From NCBI RefSeq assembly GCF_010093185.1, contig NZ_PDWL01000022.1:1-64000 (forward strand): a stretch of 64,000 nucleotides of DNA. The letters run 5' to 3'. The notes under the pieces are model-generated. The model was not told the DNA's origin and searched no databases. It saw only the letters and a program-made list of their open reading frames with translations. Below, one piece after another: positions 35,588 to 43,887 of this stretch (position 1 is the first letter of the stretch; every line of letters begins with the position of its first letter). The position numbers and the translations under genes were made by a program. This DNA comes from Pseudoxanthomonas jiangsuensis. GTDB lineage: Bacteria; Pseudomonadota; Gammaproteobacteria; Xanthomonadales; Xanthomonadaceae.

Positions 35588-36265
35588 CTAGGGTCGGGCA
35601 AACATTGGACTTTGCGCCCGCATCATCCCGAGGGTTTCCTCGTAGTGGCAGCTTCCCCACTCGGGCGGCAAGCGCCTGTACCTCTCGGCCTCGGGTTCTA
35701 CCGGGTTCACCATCAGGCGGATGACTTCGCGCGGGGTGAAGTGCTCGCCGGCGGTCTCGTTGGAGATTTCGGCGAACTTGCGGATCAACTCTTCGAACAC
35801 CACGCCCATCTGCGCGTTGCTGACGGTCTGGGGATGCAGGTCGATGTTGGCGAACTTCTCGGTGACCAGATACAGCAGGTTGGCCTTGGCCAGGCGCTCG
35901 ACCTGGGCGTGGAAATCGAAGCGCTCGAAGATGTCGCGGGCGGCCGGCGAGAACGCCTGGATATAGGCGTACAGGTTCTGGCGGATGTGGTCCTGGTCGC
36001 CCAGTAGCCGGGCCATGTCCAGCGGGGAGGTGTTGTAGAAGCTGGTGCCGGCCTTGCGCAGCAGGAACGGATCCGGGTTCAGCCCGGCGGCGGTCTTGGC
36101 CTCGAACTCCTTGAGCACCGCCGGTTTGGTGAGCGCCAGGACGCAGTCCAGACGGCGCAGCACGGTGAACGGCAGGATCACCCGGCCGTACTCGGATTGC
36201 TTGTAGTCCCCGCGCAACAGGTCGGCGACCGACCAGATGAAAGCCGAAAGTGACGCCTGATTCAT
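35588..36265 (-). pseudogene. hsdM: Truncated HsdM (type I restriction-modification methylase subunit)
   Basis: The frame starts MNQASLSAFIWSVADLLRGDYKQSEYGRVILPFTVLRRLDCVL, the N-terminal helical domain of HsdM. It continues to GEHFTPREVIRLMVN at about residue 187. Here the family would run into the SAM-binding and NPPF catalytic domain; instead 38 unrelated residues (PVEPEAERYRR...) precede a stop. The whole methyltransferase core, HsdS and HsdR are missing, so it cannot methylate DNA. It is most likely the debris of a restriction system cut by an island rearrangement. Confidence 0.8.
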
Positions 36266-36667
36266 GCGACAACCGATCCCCGATCCCGTTTCCAGGGGGG
36301 ATGATAGTCAATGCCGTCGCAGGGGCGGAGATTCCCGACGCACCGGGTATCAGAATCCCATAGGGGGTTGCCGCTCCCCAGCCTCCCCACCGCATGCCAG
36401 CCGCCCGATCCAGGCGGGCCACGCACGGGGAGTCTGGCAGTCCGCAGGTAAATTCTGATGGCAACGGCTGGGAGTGCGTCCATTTGGCCATCGATGACGG
36501 CAATCAAGTCCGGCTGGCCGACGACGGCAGAAGCTGCTGTGTTGGATGTTGGTCAGAGAGCCTGGTAAAGCGGCAAGCCCGGATGTTGCGGCGGCAGTTC
36601 CATCAATCTGGGCGACAAGGGAGCGCAAGCCCTGCTTTGGTTGCGAGACCTGCGGCGTGCTCGTTTT

Positions 36668-36688
36668 GACGTCACGTGACGTGACATG
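36668..36688 (-). repeat. Left ACGTG-type array, inverted relative to 36800-36836
   Basis: It reads gacgtcacgtgacgtgac then atg. Its reverse complement begins catgtcacgt and ends gacgtc, the same borders as the right array. Confidence 0.75.
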
Positions 36689-36799
36689 CCCATTTGGCCG
36701 CCTAAACCGGGGGTGCTTCGTTAGCCTTCTCAGCCGTATGGCGGACGAATCAACCTGCAGTTTTTTGGTGACAAGCCCCCCGGGCGTCTGGTTCGCAAC

Positions 36800-36836
36800 C
36801 ATGTCACGTGACGTGACGTGACGTGACGTGACGTCA
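36800..36836 (+). repeat. Right ACGTG array: catgtc then five ACGTG units and ACGTC
   Basis: Five perfect 5-base units ACGTG (36806-36830) are followed by ACGTC (36831-36835). With the left array it frames about 110 bases of other sequence. Iterated short units near an integrase can be protein-binding sites. Confidence 0.85.
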
Positions 36837-36982
36837 TCATTCCGGCGCCAAAGCCCTCGCTTGGCAGCCGGCACGGGGCAAAAAGCTTGATGTGCTGCGT
36901 GTTGTGGTGCCGAGCAAGGGCCAAGGCCGGGACAGCCATGCGCTTGGTGCCCCTGCCTCGGACGTCCCGTGCGCTACCGCGC

Positions 36983-38191
36983 TCAAGGCGCCGACTGCGC
37001 TGCCGGCTTGAGCTGGCGCAGCAGGTGCTCCAGAACATTCACCACGTCGACGCTGCCCTCCCCTTGCTGCCCCATCGCCAGGATCGAGCCCAGATCGGGC
37101 GTTTGGCTGGCAGCAGTCGGGGCGTTCGGCGTTCCGCCAGCTTCTTCTGGCCCACCATCGAGCAGCCCCGCCATGTAGCTGGCATCAGGGTGGAAGTAGC
37201 GCCCCAGCATCCGGGTGCTCTTGTGCCCGGTGACCTTGGACAGGGTCAGCGAATCACGGATCAGCGGCGCCATACGGCTCACCGCCTCGTGGCGCAGGTC
37301 GTGGAAGTGGAAGTCAACCAGTCCGGCGCGCTCAGTGGCGCGAGAGAATGACTGCTTGACGGCCTCGCTGGTCGTGGGGAACACCCGACCGGAGCCGTCC
37401 CGCGGCAGGCCTGCCAGGATGCTGCGTGCCTGGGTGCTGAGCGGCACATCGCGGCTTTCCCCATTCTTGGTGTCGTGCAGACGGGCGCATTTGCCGGCCA
37501 GGTCCACATCCTGCCAGCGCAAGGACAGCAGCTCCCCTTGGCGCATGGCGGTTGCCAAGGCCAGCCGGACCAGGGGGAGGATCCAGGTATTCCGGCAACC
37601 GCCCGGCCGGTAGACCCCGCGGTCGTCACGCTCGCTGGGACGCAGCTCGTGGAGCAATGCTGCCTCCTCTGCCGGAGCCAGTCGCCGGCTCCGGGCCCGG
37701 TTCTCCTTGGGGCGCCGCAGGCGCTGGACGGGGTTGTCCATCTTCACACCCCACTCTTTGCGCCCGATGTTGAAGACGTGGCTGATCAGGTTGAGTTCGC
37801 GGTTGACCGTGGAACCGCTGACCACAGCCAGCCGCCGGTCACGGTAGGCGGCCATATCCCCTTGAAGGTAGTCCGACAGGCGGATCTGGCAGATCGGGTC
37901 ACGCTGGATCAGCGCCAGGCGGACCGCTTCGACGGCCGCACCCTTCTTGTGGGGCGTCACTTCGACCAGGTAGCGCTCGATCAGCAGTCCCAGGGTGAGG
38001 CGGGCATCGTTCCCCCGCTCCCGGTAGACCCCGCGTGCAATTTGCGACTCAGTGTCGGCCGCCCAGGCCCGCGCATCGGCTTTGCTGCCGAAGGTGGCTG
38101 AAACCGAAGGGCGGCCGCGAAGGCGGATCTGGGCTTCCCAGCCCCAGGGCTTCTTGCGCAGCGTTGCCAAAACACACACCCCAATCGCCAT
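36983..38191 (-). CDS. int: Tyrosine site-specific integrase of the island
   Basis: This enzyme recombines the element into and out of the tRNA-Val attachment site. The 402-residue protein has an N-terminal arm-type DNA-binding part (GWEAQIRLRGRPSVSATFGSKADARAWA), a SAM-like core-binding domain (about 80-165) and the catalytic domain. Active-site residues are visible: Arg in ATAMRQGELLSLRW, His-x-x-Arg in HFHDLRHEAVS, His in VTGHKS, and the Tyr in MLGRYFHP. It appears intact. It points away from the tRNA on the same strand, about 100 bases from its 3' end. The last 70 residues form an extra Pro/Gly-rich tail. Confidence 0.92.
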   Translation of the reverse strand: MAIGVCVLATLRKKPWGWEAQIRLRGRPSVSATFGSKADARAWAADTESQIARGVYRERGNDARLTLGLLIERYLVEVTPHKKGAAVEAVRLALIQRDPICQIRLSDYLQGDMAAYRDRRLAVVSGSTVNRELNLISHVFNIGRKEWGVKMDNPVQRLRRPKENRARSRRLAPAEEAALLHELRPSERDDRGVYRPGGCRNTWILPLVRLALATAMRQGELLSLRWQDVDLAGKCARLHDTKNGESRDVPLSTQARSILAGLPRDGSGRVFPTTSEAVKQSFSRATERAGLVDFHFHDLRHEAVSRMAPLIRDSLTLSKVTGHKSTRMLGRYFHPDASYMAGLLDGGPEEAGGTPNAPTAASQTPDLGSILAMGQQGEGSVDVVNVLEHLLRQLKPAAQSAP

Positions 38192-38293
38192 CAGTGTGGC
38201 GAATTTGGTGTGTTGGTCGCTGGGTGTCAGGGGGTACCTTGTGGAGCCAGCAACTAACCTGCTGATCTACAAGCACTTCCGACCTGAGGAAGA

Positions 38294-38368
38294 TGGTGGG
38301 CGGTACAGGGATCGAACCTGTGACCCTTGCCGTGTGAAGGCAATGCTCTACCGCTGAGCTAACCGCCC
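38294..38368 (-). tRNA. tRNA-Val (anticodon CAC), island attachment site
   Basis: On the minus strand a full cloverleaf is present. GGGCGGT pairs with ACCGCCC, the D-arm is GCTC/GAGC, the anticodon stem TTGCC/GGCAA has loop TTCACAC (CAC reads GUG), and the T-arm has GGTTCGATCC. The 3' CCA is encoded (38294-38296). The island integrase lies directly beyond this 3' end, so the right att core should be within the T-arm/acceptor part. Confidence 0.95.
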
Positions 38369-38498
38369 GATGCCCGCACGGATCGGTGCGGGCTGCGCAT
38401 GTTAATGGCGCATCGCGATCCGGTCAACGGTTCACGGCGCGCGGTGTACCGAAAACAGCGGAGTCGGCCGCCGCCGGCCAGCATCCCCGACACCCTCT

Positions 38499-40136
38499 TC
38501 AGCAGGCCTTGCTCCGGCGCAGCGCGTCCACCCGGCCCGGCGGCTGGAAGGCGTCGGCGCGGGCTTCGGCCCAGAAGTCGCGGAACACGGCGTGGTCGGG
38601 CAGGCCCTGCAGCAGTTCGCCCGGGCGCAGGTAACGGTACAGCGCGGCCAGCGAGCGGATCTCCACCGGCGAGACCCGGCGCAGGATGTGCTCCGGTCCC
38701 AGTTCGGAAGGATCGGTCAGGCCGGCCGCGCACAGCAGGTCGCGCAGGGCGCGCAGGGTGTTGTCGTGGTACTGGTGGACCCGGGTGGCCTTGTCGGCCG
38801 GATCCAGGTGCTTCCAGCGGCGCGGGTTCTGGGTCGCGATCCCGGTCGGGCAGCGGTCGGTGTGGCAGCTCAGCGACTGGATGCAGCCCAGCGCGAACAT
38901 GTAGCCGCGCGCGGCGTTGCACCAGTCCGCGCCCATGGCCAGGGTGCGGGCGATGTCGAAGGCGCTGGTGATCTTGCCGGCCGCCGCCACCCGCACCCGG
39001 TCGCGCAGGTCCAGCCCGACCAGGGTGTTGTGGACCAGCAGCAGGGCCTCGTGCATCGGCACGCCGATGTGGTCGATGAACTCGGCCGGCGCCGCGCCGG
39101 TGCCACCCTCGGCGCCGTCGACCACGATGAAGTCCGGCAGCAGCTGAGGGTCCTGCGCGGCGCTCTCGGCCATCGCCTTGGCGATCCCGAACCACTCCCA
39201 GGGATGGCCGATGGCCAGCTTGAAGCCGACCGGCTTGCCGCCGGACAGCTCGCGCAGGCGGGCGACGAAACGCAACAGCCCCAGCGGGGTGTCGAAGGCC
39301 GAATGCCTGGCCGGCGAGATGCAGTCCACGCCCATCGGCACGCCGCGGGTGGCGGCGATCTCGGCGCTGACCTTGGCCGCCGGCAGCACCCCGCCGTGGC
39401 CGGGCTTGGCGCCCTGCGAGAGCTTGATCTCGATCATCCGCACCTGCGGCCGCGCCGCCTGCGCGGCGAACCTTCGCGGGTCGAAGCGCCCGGCCTCGTC
39501 GCGGCAGCCGAAGTAGCCCGAGCCCAGTTCCCAGACCAGGTCGCCGCCGTTCTCCAGATGGTAGGGCGAGATCGAGCCTTCGCCGGTGTCGTGGTAGAAG
39601 CCGCCGCGGCGGGCGCCCTCGTTCAACGCGCGTACCGCGTTGGCCGAGAGCGAGCCGAAGCTCATCGCCGAGATGTTGAACACGCTGGCCGAGTACGCCT
39701 TGGCGCTGTCCGCGCCGACCGTCACCCGGAAGTCGTGGGTCTCGATCTGCGCCGGCGCCAGCGAATGGTTGATCCATTCGTAGTCCACCGCATAGGCGTC
39801 CTGCAGGGTGCCGAACGGGACCACGTCCATCACCCCCTTGGCGCGGCGATAGACCAGCGCACGCTGCTGGCGCGAGAACGGCGCCTCGGCAGTGTCGCTC
39901 TCGATGAAGTACTGGCGGATCTCCGGCCCCACCGACTCCAGGCCGTAGCGGAAGTGCGCCAGGATCGGATAGTTGCGGCGCAGGGTGCTGCGGGTCTGCA
40001 AAAGGTCCCAGCTGCCGAGCAGGACCAGGACCCCGCCGGCCGCCACGCCCCATCCCCAAGAAGGCCAGCGCAGGGCCAGCGGCAGGGACGCCAGCAGCAA
40101 CAGCCAGCTGGCGGCGTAGGCGAGGTATCGACTCAT
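38499..40136 (-). CDS. FMN-binding glutamate synthase-family protein
   Basis: The 545-residue protein has two N-terminal membrane helices (about residues 5-45). A GltB-like alpha/beta barrel follows, with SAMSFGSLSANAVRALNEGA, GEGSISPYH, KLSQGAKPGHGGVLP and VDGAEGGTGAAP, the FMN/glutamate-binding motifs. Cysteines in LGCIQSLSCHTDRCPTGIAT match the 3Fe-4S site of glutamate synthase. It lacks the amidotransferase domain of GltB, so it may be a stand-alone oxidoreductase of uncertain substrate. It is the first gene to the right of the tRNA and thus the start of core DNA. Confidence 0.88.
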   Translation of the reverse strand: MSRYLAYAASWLLLLASLPLALRWPSWGWGVAAGGVLVLLGSWDLLQTRSTLRRNYPILAHFRYGLESVGPEIRQYFIESDTAEAPFSRQQRALVYRRAKGVMDVVPFGTLQDAYAVDYEWINHSLAPAQIETHDFRVTVGADSAKAYSASVFNISAMSFGSLSANAVRALNEGARRGGFYHDTGEGSISPYHLENGGDLVWELGSGYFGCRDEAGRFDPRRFAAQAARPQVRMIEIKLSQGAKPGHGGVLPAAKVSAEIAATRGVPMGVDCISPARHSAFDTPLGLLRFVARLRELSGGKPVGFKLAIGHPWEWFGIAKAMAESAAQDPQLLPDFIVVDGAEGGTGAAPAEFIDHIGVPMHEALLLVHNTLVGLDLRDRVRVAAAGKITSAFDIARTLAMGADWCNAARGYMFALGCIQSLSCHTDRCPTGIATQNPRRWKHLDPADKATRVHQYHDNTLRALRDLLCAAGLTDPSELGPEHILRRVSPVEIRSLAALYRYLRPGELLQGLPDHAVFRDFWAEARADAFQPPGRVDALRRSKAC

Positions 40137-40180
40137 GGGTCCTCCCGGGCGACGCGGATACGGACCAGTCTAGCCGGCCG

Positions 40181-41494
40181 CTACAGACGCCCGTCCACCG
40201 CCTCGCGCGGCCATACCGACTTGACGTCGTACACCGCCGCGCCGGCGCGGCCGAGGGCGCGGATGCGGGCAACGTCCCAACCGCGGAACTGTTCGTGCGC
40301 CACCGCCAGCACCACCGCGTCGTATTCGCCGGCCTGCGGTGCGTCCAGCAGCGCCACGCCCTGCCCCGCGGCCTCGGCCGGATCGGCCCAGGGATCGACC
40401 GCGTCCACCCGCGCGCCGGCGGCCGCCAGCGCGCGCACCAGGTCCATCGCCCGGCTGTTGCGCAGGTCCGGGCAGTTCTCCTTGAAGGTCACGCCCAGCA
40501 CCAGCACCCGCGACCGCGCCGGCTCCCGCCCGCGCGCGGCGAGCATCGCCAGCACCCGCGCGGCGACGTGGCCGGCCACCCGCTCGTTGACCTCGCGCGC
40601 GGCGTGGATCAGCTCGGGGTGGTAGCCCACGCTCTCGGACTTGTGCAGCAGGTAGTACGGATCCACGCCGATGCAGTGGCCGCCGACCAGGCCGGGCCGG
40701 AACGGCAGGAAATTCCACTTGGTCCCGGCCGCCTCCAGCACCTCGCCGGTGTCGATGCCGAGGCGGTCGAACATCAGCGCCAGCTCGTTGACCAGGGCGA
40801 TGTTGACGTCGCGCTGGATGTTCTCCACCACCTTGGCCGCCTCGGCCACCCGGATCGACGGCGCCGGCCAGGTGCCGGCGGCGATCACGGTGCGGTACAG
40901 CGCGTCCACCGCGGCGGCCGCGCCGGGGTTGGACCCGGAGGTGATCTTGCGGATGTCGGCCAGGCGCCGCTGGCGGTCGCCGGGACTGACCCGCTCCGGG
41001 CTGTAGCCGCAGCTGAAGTCGCGGTTGCAGCGCAGGCCCGAGCCGGCCTCCAGGATCGGCACGCAGATCTCCTCGGTGGTGCCGGGGTAGACCGTGGATT
41101 CGTAGACGACCAGGTCGCCGGGCCGCAGCACCGCGGCGACCTGCGCGGTGGCCTGGCGCAGCGGCTCCAGGTCGGGCTGGTGGCGGGCGTCGATCGGGGT
41201 CGGCACGGCGACGATGTGGATCGCGCAGCCGGCCAGGTCGGCCGGATCGGAGGTCAGTCGCAGCCGCGGCAGCCAGGCCAGCTCCTCCGGCTGCAGCTCG
41301 CGGGTGCGGTCGTGGCCTGCGCGCAGCTCGGCCACGCGGGCCGCGTCCAGGTCCAGGCCGGTCACCTCGCGGCCGGCGGCGGCGAACGCCACCGCCAGCG
41401 GCAGGCCCACGTAGCCCAGGCCGACCACCGCGATCCGGGCCTCGGCGGCGGGCAGCGGCGTGTCATGGCGTTCGACCTTGCTATCGACCTGCAT
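40181..41494 (-). CDS. Nucleotide-sugar dehydrogenase (UDP-GlcNAc/UDP-Glc 6-dehydrogenase family, TviB/WbpA-like)
   Basis: It oxidises the C6 hydroxyl of a UDP-sugar to a uronic acid for surface polysaccharide. The 437-residue protein has the NAD site VVGLGYVGLPLAVAFA (about residues 23-38), VYESTVYPGTTEE, the catalytic Cys in GGHCIGVDPYYL (about residue 269), and GVTFKENCPDLRNS in the C-terminal UDP-binding domain. CIGVDPYYL and the length fit the UDP-N-acetyl sugar (TviB/WbpA) branch better than Ugd, but substrate is not certain. No other polysaccharide genes are adjacent. Confidence 0.85.
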   Translation of the reverse strand: MQVDSKVERHDTPLPAAEARIAVVGLGYVGLPLAVAFAAAGREVTGLDLDAARVAELRAGHDRTRELQPEELAWLPRLRLTSDPADLAGCAIHIVAVPTPIDARHQPDLEPLRQATAQVAAVLRPGDLVVYESTVYPGTTEEICVPILEAGSGLRCNRDFSCGYSPERVSPGDRQRRLADIRKITSGSNPGAAAAVDALYRTVIAAGTWPAPSIRVAEAAKVVENIQRDVNIALVNELALMFDRLGIDTGEVLEAAGTKWNFLPFRPGLVGGHCIGVDPYYLLHKSESVGYHPELIHAAREVNERVAGHVAARVLAMLAARGREPARSRVLVLGVTFKENCPDLRNSRAMDLVRALAAAGARVDAVDPWADPAEAAGQGVALLDAPQAGEYDAVVLAVAHEQFRGWDVARIRALGRAGAAVYDVKSVWPREAVDGRL

Positions 41495-41588
41495 GGGCCT
41501 CCCGGGCCGCTGGAATGGAGGGACGCCGGAACCGCCATCGATCCCGCAAGCCGGTCCCGCCCGGCCGGCGGAGCACCCGCGATGGCAG

Positions 41589-41675
41589 TGGTGCCCGGGG
41601 CGGGACTCGAACCCGCATGGCCTTGCGGCCGGAAGATTTTAAGTCTCCAGTGTCTACCGATTTCACCACCCGGGC
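41589..41675 (-). tRNA. tRNA-Leu (anticodon TAA)
   Basis: An 87-base minus-strand cloverleaf starts GCCCGGGTGGTGAAATCGG, has anticodon loop CTTAAAA (TAA), the long variable arm of a type II tRNA (TCCGGCCGCAAGGCCA) and an encoded CCA (41589-41591). Confidence 0.95.
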
Positions 41676-41790
41676 CGGGGTCGCGCGAACGGCCGCGCCA
41701 TTGTGCCACCGCCGCGCGCCGCGCCGGCGCGTTGCTAGAATCGGCGCCATCCCTGGCGACCGCCGCCGGGCGGTGGAGGGGGAGCCAGGC

Positions 41791-42801
41791 ATGCGCGCCA
41801 GAATCGAGGATGTCGCCGCGGCAGCGGGCGTGTCGATCAAGACCGTCTCGCGCGTGTTCAACCGCGAGCCCAACGTCCGCGAGGAAACCCGGCTGAAGGT
41901 CGAGGAGGCCGCGCGCCAGCTCAAGTACCGGCCCAACTCCTCGGCCCGCAGCCTCGCCGGCCGGCGTTCGTACCTGATCTCCCTGTTGTACGACAACCCC
42001 TCCTCGAACTACGTGATGGAGATCATCGAGGGCGTGCTGGCCGCCTGCGAGCAGGCGCACTACGGCCTGACCCTGCGCCCGATCGACTTCGGCCGCCGCG
42101 GCCATGTCGAGGCGGTCGAGGCCCTGATCACCCAGTACCGGCCCGACGGCCTGGTCCTGACCCCGCCGCTGACCGACGACGCGCCCCTGCTCAAGCGCCT
42201 GCGCGAGCTGGGCGTGCGCTACTCCACCATCTCGGCCAAGCGCGACACCCACGGCGTCGGCGTGACCCTGGACGAGCGCGCCGCGGTGGCCGACATGATG
42301 GCCCACGTGATCTCGCTCGGGCACCGCCGCATCGCCCACGTCACCGGCCACCGCAGCCACGGCGCGCGGGTCTGGCGCCTGGCCGGCTACCTCGACGGCC
42401 TGCGCAATGCCGGGATCGAGGCCGACCCGGACCTGGTGGTGGAAGGCGAGTTCTCGTTCGAATCGGGCATCGCCGCCGCGCGCCAGCTGCTGGACATGGA
42501 CGATCCGCCGACCGCGATCTTCGGCGCCAACGACGACACCGCCTGCGGCGTGCTGTACGAGGCCACCGCGCGCGGGCTGAAGGTGCCCGAGCAGCTGTCG
42601 GTGTTCGGCTTCGACGACACCCCGATGTCGCGCCAGGTCTGGCCCAGCCTGAGCACGGTGCGCCAGCCCAGCCGCGACATGGGCCGGATCGCCGCCCAGC
42701 AGCTGCTCACCGCCATCGCCGGGCACGAGCCCGGGCGCATGGTCAAGGCGCCCTACCAGCTGCAGATCCGCCACTCGACCGGGCCGGCACCGAAGTGCTG
42801 A
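41791..42801 (+). CDS. LacI-family transcriptional regulator
   Basis: This is a sugar-responsive repressor or activator type. The 336-residue protein has the N-terminal LacI HTH and hinge (IEDVAAAAGVSIKTVSRVFN, then SARSLAGRRS). A periplasmic-binding-protein fold follows, with LISLLYDNPSSNYV, GLVLTPPL, GHRRIAHVTG, AIFGANDDTACG and VFGFDDTPMSR. AGGGGGAG stands before the start at 41791. It is a lone gene between tRNAs, so its target is not visible here. In Xanthomonads similar regulators control sugar-uptake and TonB-receptor loci. Confidence 0.88.
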   Translation: MRARIEDVAAAAGVSIKTVSRVFNREPNVREETRLKVEEAARQLKYRPNSSARSLAGRRSYLISLLYDNPSSNYVMEIIEGVLAACEQAHYGLTLRPIDFGRRGHVEAVEALITQYRPDGLVLTPPLTDDAPLLKRLRELGVRYSTISAKRDTHGVGVTLDERAAVADMMAHVISLGHRRIAHVTGHRSHGARVWRLAGYLDGLRNAGIEADPDLVVEGEFSFESGIAAARQLLDMDDPPTAIFGANDDTACGVLYEATARGLKVPEQLSVFGFDDTPMSRQVWPSLSTVRQPSRDMGRIAAQQLLTAIAGHEPGRMVKAPYQLQIRHSTGPAPKC

Positions 42802-42815
42802 AGCGGAAACGACAA

Positions 42816-42833
42816 GGCCCCGGTGACGGGGCC
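42816..42833 (-). terminator. Hairpin terminator after the tRNA-Cys/tRNA-Gly pair (possibly shared with the LacI gene)
   Basis: GGCCCC/GGGGCC forms a 6-bp stem with a 6-base loop. On the minus strand it is followed by TTGTCGTTT. It also stands 14 bases behind the LacI-type gene on the plus strand. Confidence 0.6.
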
Positions 42834-42851
42834 CTGAGGGTGTGTGCATGC

Positions 42852-42927
<76 letters not shown>

Positions 42928-42947
42928 TTGAGTTTTGACGTACCGGA

Positions 42948-43021
42948 TGGAGGCCTGGGTCGGAATTGAACCGGCGTACGCGGATTTGCAGTCCGCTGCA
43001 TAACCACTCTGCCACCAGGCC
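42948..43021 (-). tRNA. tRNA-Cys (anticodon GCA)
   Basis: A 74-base cloverleaf starts GGCCTGGTGGCAGAGTGG, has anticodon loop CTGCAAA (GCA), T-arm CCGGTTCAATTCCG and encoded CCA. It lies 20 bases upstream of tRNA-Gly copy 1 on the same strand. Confidence 0.95.
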
Positions 43022-43067
43022 ATTCGACCGGTACCACCGGTGCAGCTTACGCCGCGCCGGGGAGCCC

Positions 43068-43095
43068 TACAAAACAAAACCCCGTCGCCGGGGTT
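43068..43095 (-). terminator. Rho-independent terminator behind tRNA-Gly copy 2
   Basis: AACCCCG/CGGGGTT (43078-43084 with 43089-43095) is followed on the minus strand by TTGTTTTG. It would end transcription coming from pgsA and tRNA-Gly copy 2 before tRNA-Cys. Confidence 0.75.
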
Positions 43096-43138
43096 CCGTG
43101 TCGACCTGCCGGCGCACGGGCGCCTGCGGATCATTGTC

Positions 43139-43214
<76 letters not shown>

Positions 43215-43251
43215 TTGGGAGACGCGCATTTTAGGGTTTCGGCGCAGGCTG

Positions 43252-43887
43252 TCAACCGGGGGCGCGGTTTTTTTTCGCCTCGGCGCGGGCCAGGGCGGCG
43301 CTGCGTTCGTCCTCGCGCAGCGCCGGCCAGGCCGCGTGCAGGTACTGGATGCCCGACCACAGGGTCAGCAGGGCGGCGATCGCCAGCAGCCAGTCGCCGA
43401 GGTGGAACACCGGCTCGCCCATCCAGATGCTGGACGGCGACTTCCCGGGGATCACCGAATACAGCAGGCAGGACAACGCGATCATCTGCGCGGTGGTCTT
43501 GACCTTGCCGATCATCGCCACCTTCACCGTCGCCCGCTGGCCGAGCTCGGCCATCCACTCGCGCAGGGCCGAGACCGCGATCTCGCGGCCGACGATCACC
43601 GCCGCCCAGAACGCCATCCACGGGGTCGGATGGCCCTGCACGATCAGGAACAGGGCCACGGCCACCATCAGCTTGTCGGCCACCGGGTCGAGGAAGGCGC
43701 CGAACGCCGAGTGCTGCTGGTAGCGCCGCGCCCACCAGCCGTCCAGCCAGTCGGTCGCCGCGGCCAGGATGAACACGCCGGCGGAGGCGAAATTGGTCCA
43801 GCGGTACGGCAGGTAGAACACCAGCACCAGCACCGGGATCATCAGGATCCGCAGCAGGGTCAGCCAGGTGGGGATGGTCAACTTCAT
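43252..43887 (-). CDS. pgsA: Phosphatidylglycerophosphate synthase
   Basis: It makes phosphatidylglycerophosphate from CDP-diacylglycerol and glycerol-3-phosphate in the inner membrane. The 211-residue protein begins IPTWLTLLRI and carries the complete CDP-alcohol phosphotransferase motif DWLDGWWARR...GAFLDPVADK (about residues 46-72). Several membrane helices follow. The charged tail (ARAEAKKNR) is slightly longer than in E. coli. Its start overlaps the uvrC stop by 4 bases, the common uvrC-pgsA arrangement of gammaproteobacteria. Confidence 0.95.
   Translation of the reverse strand: MKLTIPTWLTLLRILMIPVLVLVFYLPYRWTNFASAGVFILAAATDWLDGWWARRYQQHSAFGAFLDPVADKLMVAVALFLIVQGHPTPWMAFWAAVIVGREIAVSALREWMAELGQRATVKVAMIGKVKTTAQMIALSCLLYSVIPGKSPSSIWMGEPVFHLGDWLLAIAALLTLWSGIQYLHAAWPALREDERSAALARAEAKKNRAPG

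Larger units (their letters stand above)
36266..36982. other. Non-coding stretch beside the integrase with ACGTG repeats
   Basis: About 720 bases hold no frame that I can support as a gene. The main features are two ACGTG-rich arrays in inverted orientation (36668-36688 and 36800-36836), described separately. The position between the integrase end and the hsdM fragment is where attachment-related or excision-control sites could lie, but none is proven. Confidence 0.5.

Noticed and set aside
36394..36821. Plus-strand open frames near the ACGTG arrays
   Set aside because: They have no homology-like features, and the repeats simply encode a VTSRD-type low-complexity string on one strand.
36668..36836. 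CRISPR array
   Set aside because: The units are 5 bases long without spacers, and no cas genes are present; no CRISPR was seen anywhere in the window.
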